Shown: one piece after another, positions 51,061 through 59,498 of the stretch | Layout: each line of letters opens with the position of its first letter | How positions within the stretch are numbered: the stretch's first letter is position 1 | DNA from: Akkermansia muciniphila | GTDB taxonomy: Bacteria; Verrucomicrobiota; Verrucomicrobiia; Opitutales; Opitutaceae | Length of the DNA: 64,000 nucleotides | Assembly (NCBI GenBank): GCA_945888375.1 | Contig: CAMCZZ010000005.1 | Span: forward strand, 62,001 to 126,000 | Direction: 5' to 3' | Made by a program: the position numbers and the translations under genes | Notes under the pieces: model-generated | What the model was told of the DNA's origin: nothing | Databases searched by the model: none | What the model saw: only the letters and a program-made list of their open reading frames with translations

Positions 51061-53334
51061 ATGAGCAAAACCCAAACTCGCCGGCATCTTCGCTCCAGCC
51101 TCTGGCTCTATTTTAGCCTGATCACCTTTTCCCTCGTTTGGTTCCTGCTCGATCAGGCTGGTGTGCTCCGCCCGCTGGAGAACCTTTCCGTCAACGCCCG
51201 CTTCAAGGTCCGCGGTTCCCTGCCCGCGCCGTTGAAACTGGTCTACGTGGACATCGACACCTCGTCGCTCAACGACCTGGGCAACTTCCCCTGGGACCGG
51301 GCGATTTTTAAGGAGGTCTGCGAGATGCTGGTCGAGCAAGGCAAGGTGAAGGCCATCGGGATCGATGTCGTTTTTTCCTCCGCCGGCGTGCCCAACCTCA
51401 CGGACATGAGCCGTTTCGAGGCCGGGCAGACCGCCTTTGGGACCTATCTTTTTGACCAACCCCCGGTCGTCTTGGCCGCCAGTTACGCCAGCGGGTCCCA
51501 AGTGGCCGCCGATGGCAGCATCGAGGCTCGCAGTCTCCCGCTGGTGAGGGATCCCGCCAGCCGGCGGAATCGACCGGAAGTGCCCGAGTGGCCCCTCGGC
51601 CAGATGGTGTTTACCCCGCCCTTGGTCGGGTTGATCGATACGCTCGATGGCGACACCCGCCGGGTGCCCCTTTATGCCTCGGCCGAGGAGCGGCCCTACT
51701 ACCAGATCTCGCTGGAGTTGGCCCGGCTCTACTTCGGGGTGGAGCCGGATGGCCTCCGGGTGGCTCCGGATAAAATCGAGCTGGTCCGGCCGGACGGGAC
51801 GCTCGCGCAGACCATCCCGTTGATCCAAGGCCAGATGCTCGATATCAACTGGTTCTCGCCCTGGCTCGACACCGGTAATCCCCGCTTTCCCATCGTCGGA
51901 ATCTACGGCGTGGCCCTGGCGCTAAAGTCGCAGGATCCCGAGGAGCAAAAGATCGGCGCGGAGGCCTTGGCCGGGCTAGCGGAGACGCTTCGGGATGCGA
52001 TCGTCCTGATCGGCCCGGTGGATCCGCTAATGCAGGATCTGGCGCCCACGCCCTTCGATCGCATACCCGTGCCCAAGGTCGGCGTGCATGGCAATCTGGT
52101 GAAGACGATCGTCTCCGGCCGTTTCCTGAAGAGTCCGCCGCCTTGGGTCCTGCCTCTGCTAATCCTGGGTCTCAACGGATTGGTGGTGGGGCTGGCCTTG
52201 TCGGCCGAAGGGCGGCGCGGAGCCTGGCTCCGGTTGCTGGCGGGCGGATTATTTGCGGGCTACGTGGCGACTGCCTTCGCGGTCTTCAGCTGGTTTGACT
52301 GGGTGCTACCCCTGGTGGCTCCGCTGGGCGCGGCCACCTCCACCATTTTTGTCGTCGGCGCGGCCCAGCTGGTGTTGGCGCAGAAACAGAAGAGTCGCAT
52401 CAAGGGGCTTTTCGGCGCTTATCTCGCGCCTTCCCTCGTTAGCCAAATGGTCGATTCCGGGCAGGAGCCAAAGCTCGGTGGGGTGGAGGAGGAGATCACC
52501 GCCTACTTTAGCGACATCCAATCGTTCTCCGCCTTCGCCGAGGTGCTTTCGCCGAATCAGCTGGTCGAGTTGATGAATGAATACCTCACCGCCTGCACCG
52601 ATATCGTGCAGGGGGAAGGAGGCACCTTGGATAAATACATCGGTGACGCCGTGGTGGCGATGTATGGCGCCCCGCTTGCCCTGCCGGGGCATGCCCACCG
52701 CGCGTGCGTATCGGCCCTGCGGGTGGACAAACGTTGCGCGGAGCTAAGGGAGAAGTGGCGTGCCGAGATCCCGCAGAAAAACTGGCCCGATCTCGTCACC
52801 CGCATGCGCACCCGCGTCGGTCTCAACTCCGGCCGCGCGGTGGTGGGTAATATGGGCAGCGTCTCGCGCTTCAGCTACACCATGATGGGCGACACCGTGA
52901 ACCTCGCCGCGCGCATGGAGTCCGGCGCGAAGAGCTGGGGCGTTTACACCATGTGCGCCGATCCCACCCGGGTCGCCTGCCAAGCGGTGGATGGCGGCGA
53001 AGTGATTTTCCGTTCGCTCGGTCGCATCGTAGTCAAGGGGCGGAAGACCGCCGTGCCCATCCATGAACTGGTCTGCCTCAAGGGGGACGTGACCGACCGC
53101 ACGCGGGAGGCGATCGCCACTTTCGAAGCCGGCTTGGAGCGTTATTATCAACAGGACTGGGAGGGTGCCCTGGCGAAGTTCGAGGCCAGCGCGGCGCTCG
53201 AGCCCCGCCAGCCGGACCCGGCCGCCGGCTTGGAGAGCAATCCCTCCCGAGTTTACCAGCGCATCGTCGCGGAGCTTCGCGCCGCTCCGCCCGGACCGGG
53301 CTGGGACGGCGCTTATGTGATGCGCGAGAAGTGA
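51061..53334 (+). CDS. CHASE2-domain class III adenylate/guanylate cyclase
   Basis: 757 aa from ATG 51061. It has one membrane helix (about 15-34), an extracytoplasmic CHASE2 sensor (about 35-350, containing LVYVDIDTSSLNDLGNFPWDR and AIGIDVVFSSAG), three membrane helices (about 358-440), then a class III cyclase domain: EITAYFSDIQSFSAFAEVLSP (metal Asp), YIGDAVVAMYGAPLAL (second Asp) and GLNSGRAVVGNMGSVSRFSYTMMGDTVNLAARME. A short TPR-like C-terminus (RYYQQDWEGALAKFEASAALEPRQ) follows. Makes cAMP (or cGMP) in response to an unknown external cue. Convergent with the ROK gene. Confidence 0.92.
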   Translation: MSKTQTRRHLRSSLWLYFSLITFSLVWFLLDQAGVLRPLENLSVNARFKVRGSLPAPLKLVYVDIDTSSLNDLGNFPWDRAIFKEVCEMLVEQGKVKAIGIDVVFSSAGVPNLTDMSRFEAGQTAFGTYLFDQPPVVLAASYASGSQVAADGSIEARSLPLVRDPASRRNRPEVPEWPLGQMVFTPPLVGLIDTLDGDTRRVPLYASAEERPYYQISLELARLYFGVEPDGLRVAPDKIELVRPDGTLAQTIPLIQGQMLDINWFSPWLDTGNPRFPIVGIYGVALALKSQDPEEQKIGAEALAGLAETLRDAIVLIGPVDPLMQDLAPTPFDRIPVPKVGVHGNLVKTIVSGRFLKSPPPWVLPLLILGLNGLVVGLALSAEGRRGAWLRLLAGGLFAGYVATAFAVFSWFDWVLPLVAPLGAATSTIFVVGAAQLVLAQKQKSRIKGLFGAYLAPSLVSQMVDSGQEPKLGGVEEEITAYFSDIQSFSAFAEVLSPNQLVELMNEYLTACTDIVQGEGGTLDKYIGDAVVAMYGAPLALPGHAHRACVSALRVDKRCAELREKWRAEIPQKNWPDLVTRMRTRVGLNSGRAVVGNMGSVSRFSYTMMGDTVNLAARMESGAKSWGVYTMCADPTRVACQAVDGGEVIFRSLGRIVVKGRKTAVPIHELVCLKGDVTDRTREAIATFEAGLERYYQQDWEGALAKFEASAALEPRQPDPAAGLESNPSRVYQRIVAELRAAPPGPGWDGAYVMREK

Positions 53335-53344
53335 TTTCCCGTCG

Positions 53345-54403
53345 TCAGGCGCGGGTCGAATAGAGCGCGACCAGCGCGGCGCCGATGGACTGTGAAAGCT
53401 CGCCGAGGGTGGCGGGCACGATGCGCAACCGCTCTCGCTGGGCGGGGAAGAAATAGGGCTCGGCCGCCCGGCGGATGCCGTCGAGGTAGCGCTGGCGAAA
53501 CTCCGGGGTGGTGCTCTCGGGATCGATCAGGCCGCCGCCGATCACCACGATGCCCGGGTCGAGGGCCATGGCGAGGTTGGCCACGTGGAGCCCGAGGGCA
53601 CGCGCCTGGGTATCGAAAATCTCCAGCGCCAGCGCGTCGCCCTTCTGGGCCCGGCCGCGGAGGGAGAGGGCCTTGTGTTTGGGGGTATCGGCGGAGGCGC
53701 CGAGTTCGTGGCCGGCATGGCGGGGCAGGAAAAAATCGAGGTATTGGGGCAGGCCGGAGATGGTGGAGTAGGCCTCAATGCACCCCCAGTCGCGCCCGCA
53801 ACCGCAGCGAAAGGCCGGCGCTTTTTCCAGGCCGCTGCCGAGCAAGTGCAACGGCACCGGCATGTGGCCGGCCTCCATGCCGGCGAACTGGTCGCCGGTC
53901 AGGGGCAGGCCGCGTGCGTCGATGTAGGCCGCTCCCAGCCCGGAACCGGGGGCCAGTAGCAGCACGGTGGCCTTGGTGTCGCCGCGCACCCGCGAGGCTT
54001 CACCCACGCCGCCGAAGTCGCCGTCGTTGCCCGAGCGGAGCGGGATGGGACGGCCGGCCGCCGTGGCCAGGGCAGCGGCATAGTCGGCATGAAAATCCCA
54101 GCCGACGAAACTCTCCGGCAGGTTGGCCGACTTGGCCAGCACGCCGTAGCGCTGATAAGGGCCGGGCAACGCGAGGCCGGCGGCGGCGACGCGATCCCAC
54201 GACAGACCGTTGTCCTTGAGAAAACCCTCGGCGCCCTCGATCCAGCCCGCGACCACGGCGGCGGTGCCGAGCTGGGAATTGGTCGAACTCTGGCGGAGTT
54301 GACGCGAAATCGGCTCGCCGTCGGCGAAGACGCCGCCGGTTTTGGAGGTGGTGGCGCCGGAGTCGGTGCCGAGGTAAACGTCGCGGAGGGTGGCGGTGGA
54401 CAT
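53345..54403 (-). CDS. ROK-family sugar kinase (glucokinase-like)
   Basis: 352 aa from ATG 54403. VYLGTDSGATTSKTGGVF is the ATP-binding phosphate-1 motif; LRSGNDGDFGGVGEA contains the catalytic Asp region; LLLAPGSGLGAAYID is the phosphate-2 motif. MEAGHMPV and CGCGRDWGCIEAYSTISGL are the ROK zinc motif (H...C-x-C-x4-C-x-E). There is no helix-turn-helix, so this is a kinase rather than a repressor. Glucose is the likely substrate, but ROK kinases also act on mannose, allose or amino sugars. Confidence 0.85.
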   Translation of the reverse strand: MSTATLRDVYLGTDSGATTSKTGGVFADGEPISRQLRQSSTNSQLGTAAVVAGWIEGAEGFLKDNGLSWDRVAAAGLALPGPYQRYGVLAKSANLPESFVGWDFHADYAAALATAAGRPIPLRSGNDGDFGGVGEASRVRGDTKATVLLLAPGSGLGAAYIDARGLPLTGDQFAGMEAGHMPVPLHLLGSGLEKAPAFRCGCGRDWGCIEAYSTISGLPQYLDFFLPRHAGHELGASADTPKHKALSLRGRAQKGDALALEIFDTQARALGLHVANLAMALDPGIVVIGGGLIDPESTTPEFRQRYLDGIRRAAEPYFFPAQRERLRIVPATLGELSQSIGAALVALYSTRA

Positions 54404-54443
54404 GTGAAGAAGGGGGGAGGAAGGGGGAAAGCGGCGCGGAGGC

Positions 54444-54959
54444 TTAGGCGGCGCCGTGGCACTTTTTGAATTTCTTGCCCGAACCGCACGGGCAGGGGTC
54501 GTTGCGACCGACCTTGGGCGATTCGCGGCGGATGGGTTGGGCGACCGGCACAACCACGCCGGCGTAGACCCACCGGCCCTCCTCGCGGATGAAGCGGGCC
54601 TTCTCGACGTGTTTGCGTTCCTCGCCGTTCACGCTGAAGCGGGCCACGAAATCCACCGTGCCCTCCTGGTCTTCCGGGCCGCCGGCCTCGGTCGCGGTGA
54701 TATCCAGGCCGAGCCATTGCGCGGACTCAGCCCAGTCGCGGGCATCCTTCAGGCTGAAATCCGCCCGCTGCTCGGCGGACAGGGAGTTTTCCAAGTGGCG
54801 GTAATCGCGCTTCGCGTAGGCGGTGTAGCGCGAGCGCATCAGCGCGGCGGCGGTGGGCGCGGGGGCACCGGCGAGGATGGGGCCGCAGCAATCGGCGTGG
54901 GCGAGCCCGGAGCCGCAGGGGCAGGTTTCGGATGTGGGGGCGGAGGCGGAAGTCGACAT
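54444..54959 (-). CDS. YchJ/UPF0225-family protein with two SEC-C motifs
   Basis: 171 aa from ATG 54959. SEC-C zinc motifs lie at both ends: [15 protein letters not shown] (about 13-27) and [18 protein letters not shown] (near the end). The middle has [22 protein letters not shown] and the NTF2-like fold with [36 protein letters not shown], as in YchJ. SEC-C motifs bind zinc and, in SecA, SecB or ribosomes. The cellular role of the family is not established. It lies 40 nt beyond the ROK gene on the same strand, upstream of it in transcription. Confidence 0.88.
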   Translation of the reverse strand: MSTSASAPTSETCPCGSGLAHADCCGPILAGAPAPTAAALMRSRYTAYAKRDYRHLENSLSAEQRADFSLKDARDWAESAQWLGLDITATEAGGPEDQEGTVDFVARFSVNGEERKHVEKARFIREEGRWVYAGVVVPVAQPIRRESPKVGRNDPCPCGSGKKFKKCHGAA

Positions 54960-55107
54960 GAAGAGCTCATGCCGGCGGGCCGGACGGGCGGCGGCAAGAG
55001 CGGAAACGCGGGCGGCGGGTGCGGTTTCGAGTTGAAAGCGCGCCCGGCTTGCGCGGCACTCCCCTCTTCTCGGTTCAGGAAACAAACCACTTCAACCCAT
55101 CCCCACC

Positions 55108-55416
55108 ATGGCCGGCGTCGGAAAACTGCTCAAACAAGCCCAGAAAATGCAGCGCTCGATCGAGACGCTCCAAGCCCAGCTGGCGGCCCGCGAATTTGAT
55201 TTCTCGCGCGGCGGCGGCGCGGTCCAGGTGAAGGTCAATGGCGCCGGCCAGTTCGTCGCCCTGAAGATCGACGCCGAGTTTCTGAAGGAGGACGCCGCGA
55301 CGGTGTCGTCCGAGATTCTCGCGCTGGTCCAGGAGGCGGCGGCCGCATCGAAGAAGTTCAACGAAGAGGAGATGCAGAAGGTCACCTCCGCCTTCCAGAT
55401 GCCCGGCATGTTCTGA
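55108..55416 (+). CDS. ybaB: YbaB/EbfC-family nucleoid-associated protein
   Basis: 102 aa. VGKLLKQAQKMQRSIETLQAQLAARE is the N-terminal coiled region; GGGAVQVKVNGAGQFVALKIDAEFLKED is the beta core; and LVQEAAAASKKFNEEEMQKVTSAFQMPGMF is the C-terminal helix and tail of the YbaB family. It forms DNA-binding dimers. It is followed 37 nt later by recR, the widely conserved ybaB-recR arrangement. Confidence 0.95.
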   Translation: MAGVGKLLKQAQKMQRSIETLQAQLAAREFDFSRGGGAVQVKVNGAGQFVALKIDAEFLKEDAATVSSEILALVQEAAAASKKFNEEEMQKVTSAFQMPGMF

Positions 55417-55453
55417 GGCCGGCCGCGCGCGCCGCGCCCGACCCGTCCGTCCC

Positions 55454-56050
55454 GTGACGCCCGCCTTCGAGCAGCTTCAGCAGGCCCTCAAACGTCTGCC
55501 CGGCGTCGGCTATCGCTCGGCGGAGCGCATGGCTCTCCATCTTTTGGTGGAAAAACCCGAGCGCCTGCGCGACCTCGTCGGTGCGCTGGAGGCGGCGTCC
55601 CGGGCGGTGCGGCGTTGCGCACGCTGCGGCAACCTTGCTGAGGGCGAGGCCTGTGCGGTCTGCGCCGATCCCCGCCGAGATGGTGCGGTGGTCTGCGTGG
55701 TCGAGCACGTCCCGGATCTCGTCGCGATCGAGCGTTCCGGCGCCTACCGAGGCAGTTATCACGTCCTCCACGGCCGGCTTTCCCCGATTAATTCCATCGG
55801 TCCGGGCGAATTAAACTGGTCCGCGCTGCTGGGTCGTCTCGAGGCCGGCGAGATACGGGAACTCATCCTCGCGCTGGGCAATGACGTCGAGGGGGAGGCG
55901 ACCTGTCACTTTATCCAGCAACACCTGCCGCCGGGCGGTGCGGTCAAGGTGTCGCGCATCGGCTTCGGGCTGCCGAGCGGCGGCGGCGTGCTCTACGCCG
56001 ATGCGGTAACGCTGCGCAGTGCCCTGGAGGGGCGGCGGGAATACGCGTGA
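55454..56050 (+). CDS. recR: Recombination mediator RecR
   Basis: 198 aa, GTG start. An N-terminal helix-hairpin-helix (LKRLPGVGYRSAERMALHLL) is followed by the C4 zinc finger (CARCGNLAEGEACAVC, residues about 56-71) and a Toprim domain (VVCVVEHVPDLVAIERSGAYRG and YHVLHGRLSPINSIGP). With RecF/RecO it loads RecA onto single-strand gaps. Its stop overlaps the exosortase GTG start as GTGA, coupling DNA repair and envelope-sorting genes on one transcript. Confidence 0.96.
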   Translation: MTPAFEQLQQALKRLPGVGYRSAERMALHLLVEKPERLRDLVGALEAASRAVRRCARCGNLAEGEACAVCADPRRDGAVVCVVEHVPDLVAIERSGAYRGSYHVLHGRLSPINSIGPGELNWSALLGRLEAGEIRELILALGNDVEGEATCHFIQQHLPPGGAVKVSRIGFGLPSGGGVLYADAVTLRSALEGRREYA

Positions 56051-57732
56051 GCGCCGCGCCGGAGCTTCATGCGCGGCGACGGGCGGCCGGCCGCTTCGGG
56101 GCCATTCGGGGTAAGTTGGGGGCGTGGACCGAGGCCGAGCGGGCGGCCGGTGCGGCCGGCCTGGCGGCGGGATTGGCCCTGCTCGTATGGGCGCTGCGTC
56201 TTTGGCCGGAGTGGAGTCGCAATCCCGATCTTTCCCATGGGTTTTTGGCGGTCCCGGCGGTGGTGCTGCTCTGGCTCCGGGCCAGGGAGGACGCGCCGGC
56301 GGATCGCGGGCTCGGGGCAGCGGCCCAGTCCGTGCTGACGCTGGCCGCGGCGCTCGTCCTCGGCGGGGCCGCGTTGTTTGTCGCGATTTATTCAACGGCC
56401 TTTGGCTGGACCGCGGCCCCGACGCTTTTTCTCACCAGCATGGCCGTGGCGGCTGCTTTGACGCTGGCCGTCGTTTTAGCGGCGGGACGGGCGGTGCGGT
56501 GGATCGCGCCGGGCTGGCCGGTCCTCGTGCTTCCCGCGGTGGTGCTGCTCAGCGCGCCGCTGCCGCCCGGCACCTATGCGCGACTCACCTTGGGCCTGCA
56601 AAACGGGATTACCATCGGGGTGGTGGAGACGCTGCGCCTCTTTGGCATCGCCGCCATGCGTTCGGGCAATGTGATCAATCTCGGCACGATCTCGGTGGGG
56701 GTGGAGGAGGCGTGCAGCGGGGTGCGCAGCCTCGTCTCCTGTCTGCTCGCGGGATTGGTGTTGTCCGCGTTGCTGCTGCGTTCGCCTTGGCGCCGCGTCT
56801 GGCTGGTCGGTCTCGCCGCGCCGTTGGCCTTGGCCGCGAACTTTGCGCGTTCCCTCGTCCTCACCCTGCTGGCGCGCGGCGGGGTGGACCTCGGCGGTTT
56901 CTGGCACGATGCGCTCGGTTATGCGGTGCTGGTGATCACGACCGGACTGCTGGCCGCGCTGGCCTTTTTTCTGGAGGAGCCGCCTTTGCGGCCGGCGCCT
57001 TGCGCGCGCGCGCCGGCGGGCAATGCTTGGAAACCCGCGAGCGTCCTCGCCTTGGCGGCGCTGGCCTTGGCCTTCGTCTGGGTCGGGCAACTGCTGGCGC
57101 GCACCCAATTCGGGGCGCCAGGGGGCTCGCCGCCGCCTGAGCTGGAGCGGTTGGTGCCGGCCAAAGCCGACGGGTGGACGGTCACTACGCGCACGGACTT
57201 GGGGCGCTTCGCCGGCATCCTGCGCACCGGCCACCTGCTGGAGCGTTCCTACTCCAAGCCGGGGGCGGACGGCCGGCGCGTGCAGTTGACCGTCTATACC
57301 GCCTGGTGGCCGGCCGGGGCTTCATCGGTCAGCGAAGTGGCCACGCATACACCCGAGGCCTGCTGGCCGGGCGCCGGCTGGACGCTTCTGCCCGAGGGCA
57401 CGGCGCGGCGCGCGCTGGCGTTGGCGGATGGCCGGGTGGCGGGCGAGGCCGAGCAGCGTGCCTTTATCGGCAATGGTTACCCGCAGCACGTGTGGTTCTG
57501 GCACTTGGTGGAGGGTGCTCCACTGGGGCCTTTCGAACCGAAATCGTGGCGGCAGCAACTGCGTTTGTTTTTCGAGCGCGGAGTGCGGCGGGACGAGCCG
57601 CAGATGTTTATCCGGCTATCGAGTAACCGGGAGTGGTCCGAGATTGCGGGGGAGGCGCTGGTGGCGGAGACCTTAAACGGGTTGTCGAGGATCGGTCTGC
57701 CCGTGGGCCCGCCGGAAAAGGCGTCGCCGTGA
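56047..57732 (+). CDS. Exosortase fused to an EpsI-type domain
   Basis: 561 aa. Residues about 35-310 form a multi-helix membrane domain with the exosortase catalytic triad: Cys223 (EEACSGVRSL), Arg268 (ANFARSL) and His287 (FWHDALGY). The C-terminal part (about 335-561) has one helix then a soluble domain resembling EpsI/DUF3485, with LTVYTAWWPAGASS and HTPEACWPGAGWTL. Exosortases cleave PEP-CTERM tails, linked to exopolysaccharide systems; a substrate lies at 10362-12314. GTG start, 4-nt overlap with recR. Confidence 0.92.
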   Translation: MSAAPELHARRRAAGRFGAIRGKLGAWTEAERAAGAAGLAAGLALLVWALRLWPEWSRNPDLSHGFLAVPAVVLLWLRAREDAPADRGLGAAAQSVLTLAAALVLGGAALFVAIYSTAFGWTAAPTLFLTSMAVAAALTLAVVLAAGRAVRWIAPGWPVLVLPAVVLLSAPLPPGTYARLTLGLQNGITIGVVETLRLFGIAAMRSGNVINLGTISVGVEEACSGVRSLVSCLLAGLVLSALLLRSPWRRVWLVGLAAPLALAANFARSLVLTLLARGGVDLGGFWHDALGYAVLVITTGLLAALAFFLEEPPLRPAPCARAPAGNAWKPASVLALAALALAFVWVGQLLARTQFGAPGGSPPPELERLVPAKADGWTVTTRTDLGRFAGILRTGHLLERSYSKPGADGRRVQLTVYTAWWPAGASSVSEVATHTPEACWPGAGWTLLPEGTARRALALADGRVAGEAEQRAFIGNGYPQHVWFWHLVEGAPLGPFEPKSWRQQLRLFFERGVRRDEPQMFIRLSSNREWSEIAGEALVAETLNGLSRIGLPVGPPEKASP

Positions 57733-57797
57733 CTTCAGGGCCAAAAGGGGATTGCGCGCCGGGCGTGGCCGCGTTGCAGTGTGGGTCACGTCGGTTT

Positions 57798-57872
57798 GCG
57801 GGTGTAGTATAACGGCTATTATGCGTGCTTCCCAAGCATGAGACGAGGGTTCGACTCCCTCCACCCGCACCA
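57798..57872 (+). tRNA. tRNA-Gly (anticodon CCC)
   Basis: 75 nt with an encoded CCA. Acceptor GCGGGTG/CACCCGC, anticodon stem CGTGC/GCATG with loop TTCCCAA giving CCC, T arm GAGGG-TTCGACT-CCCTC. It ends 12 bp before the stop of the convergent EVE-domain gene. Confidence 0.97.
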
Positions 57873-57884
57873 ACTTGATCCGGC

Positions 57885-58298
57885 TCACGCCGAGCCTAGT
57901 TGGATGATTCGCTCAAAATCGGCTTTTGCCAGAGGCATAACGGACAGGCGGCTCTGCCGCAGCAAGGGCAGTTCCGCGAGGCGGGGATCGGCTTTGATCG
58001 CGGCCAGTTCCACCGGACGGGGGAGCGAGGCGCCGAGCTTGAGCTCGACCGCCGACCACGCGCCCTCGGCCGCGGAGGGATCGGGGAAATGTTCTTTGGC
58101 CACGGTCGCGGTGCCCAGCACGGCCTTGGTCGTCACGCTGGCGTAGAAGAGGACTTGGTCGCCTTTTTTCATCGCGCGGAGGTGGTTGCGGGCCTGGTAG
58201 TTTCGCACTCCGTCCCAGACAGTGCGTTTATCGCGGAGGAAAGTTTCCCACGCGTAGGCTTCGGGTTCGGTTTTCACCAGCCAATATCCGGTTGTCAT
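57885..58298 (-). CDS. EVE-domain protein
   Basis: 137 aa. YWLVKTEPEAYAWETFLRDKRTVWDGVRNYQARNHLRAMKKGDQVLFYAS is the start of the EVE (PUA-like) fold, as in human THYN1 and bacterial homologues; LVKTEP, W-D-GVRNYQARN and KGD are the conserved motifs. EVE domains bind modified bases in DNA or RNA and occur in housekeeping as well as defence settings. Here the protein is a stand-alone single domain with no restriction genes nearby, which suggests the housekeeping type. Confidence 0.92.
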   Translation of the reverse strand: MTTGYWLVKTEPEAYAWETFLRDKRTVWDGVRNYQARNHLRAMKKGDQVLFYASVTTKAVLGTATVAKEHFPDPSAAEGAWSAVELKLGASLPRPVELAAIKADPRLAELPLLRQSRLSVMPLAKADFERIIQLGSA

Positions 58299-58309
58299 AC
58301 TACCTTCAG

Positions 58310-58462
58310 GTGAATGCCTTCAAGGGCGTGGACGCAACACCACCTGAAAAAACAGATCCTGCCTTGGCCGCTCGTGCTGAACGCGCCCGCGCCGTGTTAT
58401 GGATCGTCACCGCGGTGATGGCTCTGTTGCCGGTCTTGCTGTTCGTTTTTTTTCATACCTGA
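58310..58462 (+). CDS. Small tail-anchored membrane protein
   Basis: 50 aa, below the track cutoff. From GTG 58310 there is a polar N-terminal half (DATPPEKTDPALAARAERARA) and one C-terminal membrane helix, VLWIVTAVMALLPVLLFVFF, then HT-stop. It ends 12 nt before the PIN/TRAM gene on the same strand, which supports a real operon partner. The start is only 11 bp from the divergent EVE start; a later GTG at 58328 is an alternative. No family recognised. Confidence 0.5.
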   Translation: MNAFKGVDATPPEKTDPALAARAERARAVLWIVTAVMALLPVLLFVFFHT

Positions 58463-58474
58463 TCAGTCGCGACC

Positions 58475-59482
58475 ATGAACAAGACTTTGCTCCCCATCCG
58501 CCTGTTTTTCGTCCTGATCTGTGCGGCGGCGGGATTTCTGGTCTGTCTGAGCATTCGGGAGTGGGACGGCCACAGGTTGGTCGCCACCGCCATCGGTCTG
58601 CTGCTCGGTCTGCTCTTTGTGCTGGTTGATATCCTGCTCAAGGGGTTCTCCCTGCGCGGGCTTTCCGCGATCACTTTTGGCTTGGGCGCAGGTCTGCTGA
58701 TTTCCCATTTCTTGAGTGTCTCGCCCCTACTGGAAAAGGGAGATCCCCAGATGCGGTTTCTCGCCCAAATGGGGCTTTTTTTGGGCGTCACTTATCTCTG
58801 CACGGTCATCGCCCTACGAGGGAAGGATGAGTTTAATCTTGTTATCCCTTACGTGCGTTTCGTGCCGCACGAGGTCGATGTGCCCCTCGTCTTGGTGGAC
58901 ACCAGTGCGTTGATTGACGGCCGGCTGGCGCGGATCTGCGCGTGTGGTTTTGTGCCCGGCGCCTTGATCATCCCGCAATTCGTTTTGCAAGAGCTACAGG
59001 CCATCGCGGACTCGCCCGATTCCATGCGGCGTGCGCGGGGCCGGCGCGGTCTGGATTCCCTGGGTGAACTGCGCGCGATCAAGTGGCTCGATCTCCGTAT
59101 TCACGAAAGCGAGGCCCGCCGCAGCGAGGTCGATGCCAAGCTGGTGTTTCTCGCTTCCTCGATGAAGGCCAAGCTCCTCACCATGGATCAAAACCTCGCC
59201 AAAATGGCTGGTTTTCACGGTGTGATCTGCCTCAACCCCGGTGATCTCGCCCGTGCCTTGCAGCCGACTTTTCTGGTGGGAGAAATCATTGATGTAGAAC
59301 TGTTAAAGCCTGGAAAAGAAGAGGGCCAGGCGGTCGGTTATATGCCGGATGGTTCGATGGTCGTGGTCAATGATGCGCGTGAAGCCATCGGCAAGATCGC
59401 CGCGGCGGAGATTATCAGCGTCATGCCTTCCGGCAGTGGACGCATTATCTTCGCCCGCAACCTGCTGCGCACTGCCGATTAA
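58475..59482 (+). CDS. YacL-like membrane PIN/TRAM-domain protein
   Basis: 335 aa. Four membrane helices fill about 1-115. A PIN nuclease-like domain follows: LVDTSALIDGRLARICACGFV (Asp142, Asp148), IPQFVLQELQAIADSPD, RGRRGLDSL and LTMDQNLAKMAG, which give the acidic residues of the PIN active site. The last ~60 residues (GEIIDVELLKPGKEEGQAVGYMPDGSMVVV) form a TRAM domain, an RNA-binding fold. This matches Bacillus YacL. The target RNA is unknown. Convergent with the LysR gene, 16 bp apart. Confidence 0.92.
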   Translation: MNKTLLPIRLFFVLICAAAGFLVCLSIREWDGHRLVATAIGLLLGLLFVLVDILLKGFSLRGLSAITFGLGAGLLISHFLSVSPLLEKGDPQMRFLAQMGLFLGVTYLCTVIALRGKDEFNLVIPYVRFVPHEVDVPLVLVDTSALIDGRLARICACGFVPGALIIPQFVLQELQAIADSPDSMRRARGRRGLDSLGELRAIKWLDLRIHESEARRSEVDAKLVFLASSMKAKLLTMDQNLAKMAGFHGVICLNPGDLARALQPTFLVGEIIDVELLKPGKEEGQAVGYMPDGSMVVVNDAREAIGKIAAAEIISVMPSGSGRIIFARNLLRTAD

Positions 59483-59498
59483 CAAACCGCACCGCCGG

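Noticed and set aside
57885-58298. EVE protein as part of a defence island
   Set aside because: Neighbours are a tRNA, an exosortase and a PIN/TRAM gene; no restriction, toxin or phage genes are seen.
58475-59482. PIN-domain protein as a toxin of a toxin-antitoxin pair
   Set aside because: Membrane helices and a TRAM domain match YacL-type proteins; the 50-aa neighbour is a membrane protein, not an antitoxin-like DNA binder.
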